DNA of 64,000 bases from Candidatus Trichofilum aggregatum (GTDB lineage Bacteria; Chloroflexota; Anaerolineae; Promineifilales; Promineifilaceae). Positions 63,519 through 64,000 of the stretch are shown piece by piece (within the stretch, counting starts at the first letter, position 1; every line of letters starts with the position of its first letter). The stretch lies in the NCBI GenBank assembly GCA_016716885.1, contig JADJUV010000011.1, positions 41,528 through 105,527 on the forward strand, given 5' to 3'. The notes under the pieces are model-generated. The model made no database searches, was not told the DNA's origin, and was given only the letters and a program-made list of their open reading frames with translations. Made by a program: the position numbers and the translations under genes.

Positions 63519-64000
63519 ATTAGCACTAACTATCGTGTCAACCGACAAATTCGTGCCCGTGAGCTACTCCTCATTGATCATGAAGGGAAAAACCACGGGG
63601 TCATCTCATTGCGAGAAGCACAAGACATTGCGATGGATGCTCAACTTGACCTGGTTGAAGTTGCTCGAATGCCAATCCGCCCGTTTGCCGGGTGATGGAC
63701 TTCAGTAAATTCAGCTACGAAAAGAAGAAGCAACAACGTGACGCTCGTAAAAAGCAGAAAACCGTTGAAATTAAAGCGGTTCGCCTTAAAGTAAAAACCA
63801 GTGCCTTTCACATGGATCTGGATATGAAAAAAGCCAGGAAATGGCTTGAGGAAGGCAAAAAGGTAAAAGTTCAGGTTCGGTTTATTGCCCGCGAGATAAG
63901 CTACCCTGAACTAGGCGAAGCAATGTTGAATAAGTTTGCTGAAGGGTTAACGGATATCGCTACGTTGGAAGAAAAACCTATGTTACAAGGTTGGACGATG
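63519..64000 (+). CDS. infC: Translation initiation factor IF-3, ATT start (frameshifted, right edge)
   Basis: IF-3 keeps ribosomal subunits apart and checks start codons. The N-terminal domain STNYRVNRQIRARELLLIDH is open from ATT 63519. The frame has TAG at 63501, and no ATG, GTG or TTG lies between, so ATT (after CGAGGAAAC) is the only plausible start, like the AUU start known in E. coli infC. Near 63669 one missing C shifts the frame; restored, it reads EVAPNANPPVCRVMDFSKFS. The C-terminal domain continues to the window edge. Confidence 0.93.

Overview
The window looks like a chromosomal segment of a Chloroflexota bacterium, most likely Anaerolineae-like. This is an inference from protein style and gene mix, not a database result. 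Supporting points are a moderate GC content, a geranylgeranyl-reductase-family flavoprotein, a Pcs-type phosphatidylcholine synthase, secreted DUF11 and S8 proteins, a formyltransferase domain of NRPS-initiation type, and intergenic DNA crowded with hairpin repeats. The palindrome GCGGCCGC, usually as CGCGGCCGCG, occurs about 94 times by eye where one or two are expected. It behaves like the HIP1 octamer of cyanobacteria.

Layout. 1-0.65 kb: start of a leftward formyltransferase/NRPS-like gene, then a repeat-filled gap. 1.7-16.5 kb: RNase P RNA with its promoter, a low-molecular-weight phosphatase, a geranylgeranyl-reductase-family flavoprotein, glycogen synthase and 4-alpha-glucanotransferase, tRNA-Arg(CCG), recO, a DUF2344 protein, a phosphodiester glycosidase, nadE, sppA, a three-GAF protein and a DUF2877 protein. 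16.6-25 kb (leftward): two tandem beta-propeller lipoproteins, a retropepsin-like pair and DNA polymerase III alpha. 25-33 kb: an AT-rich accessory island without GCGGCCGC between 25.1 and 30.97 kb. It holds a toxin-antitoxin remnant, a decayed kinase/PP2C/VWA/metal-binding cassette of TerY-P type, a lone HicB, a DinB-like remnant and a TetR regulator with a clear operator. 34-45 kb: rpmF-fabD-fabG, an Asp23 protein, nusB, tatA-tatC, a thioredoxin-fold protein without CxxC, uppP, an inositol phosphatase, an FHA protein, a PfkB kinase, parA and pepA. 45.8-54.7 kb: an epimerase, an OmpR-type regulator, yebC-ruvC-ruvA, efp and a sugar ABC importer without its ATPase. 54.7-64 kb: a DUF11 exoprotein, pcs, a DUF4386 protein, a PaaI thioesterase, an S8 protease with twelve GYSWTG repeats, a sensor kinase and infC, which starts at ATT behind a candidate attenuator.

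Two general cautions. About fourteen genes, including infC, dnaE, nusB and recO, carry frameshifts, most of them one missing or extra base and several in homopolymers. Because several of these are core genes, consensus errors are the likeliest cause, and I annotate them as full-length CDSs with the break stated. The 25-31 kb cassette is different: it has deletions, several stops and a lost kinase C-lobe, so it looks truly decayed.

Several repeat families recur between genes and, in sppA, the DUF2877 gene and dnaE, inside coding sequence. One family folds into a cloverleaf whose second arm differs in sequence between copies yet stays self-complementary.
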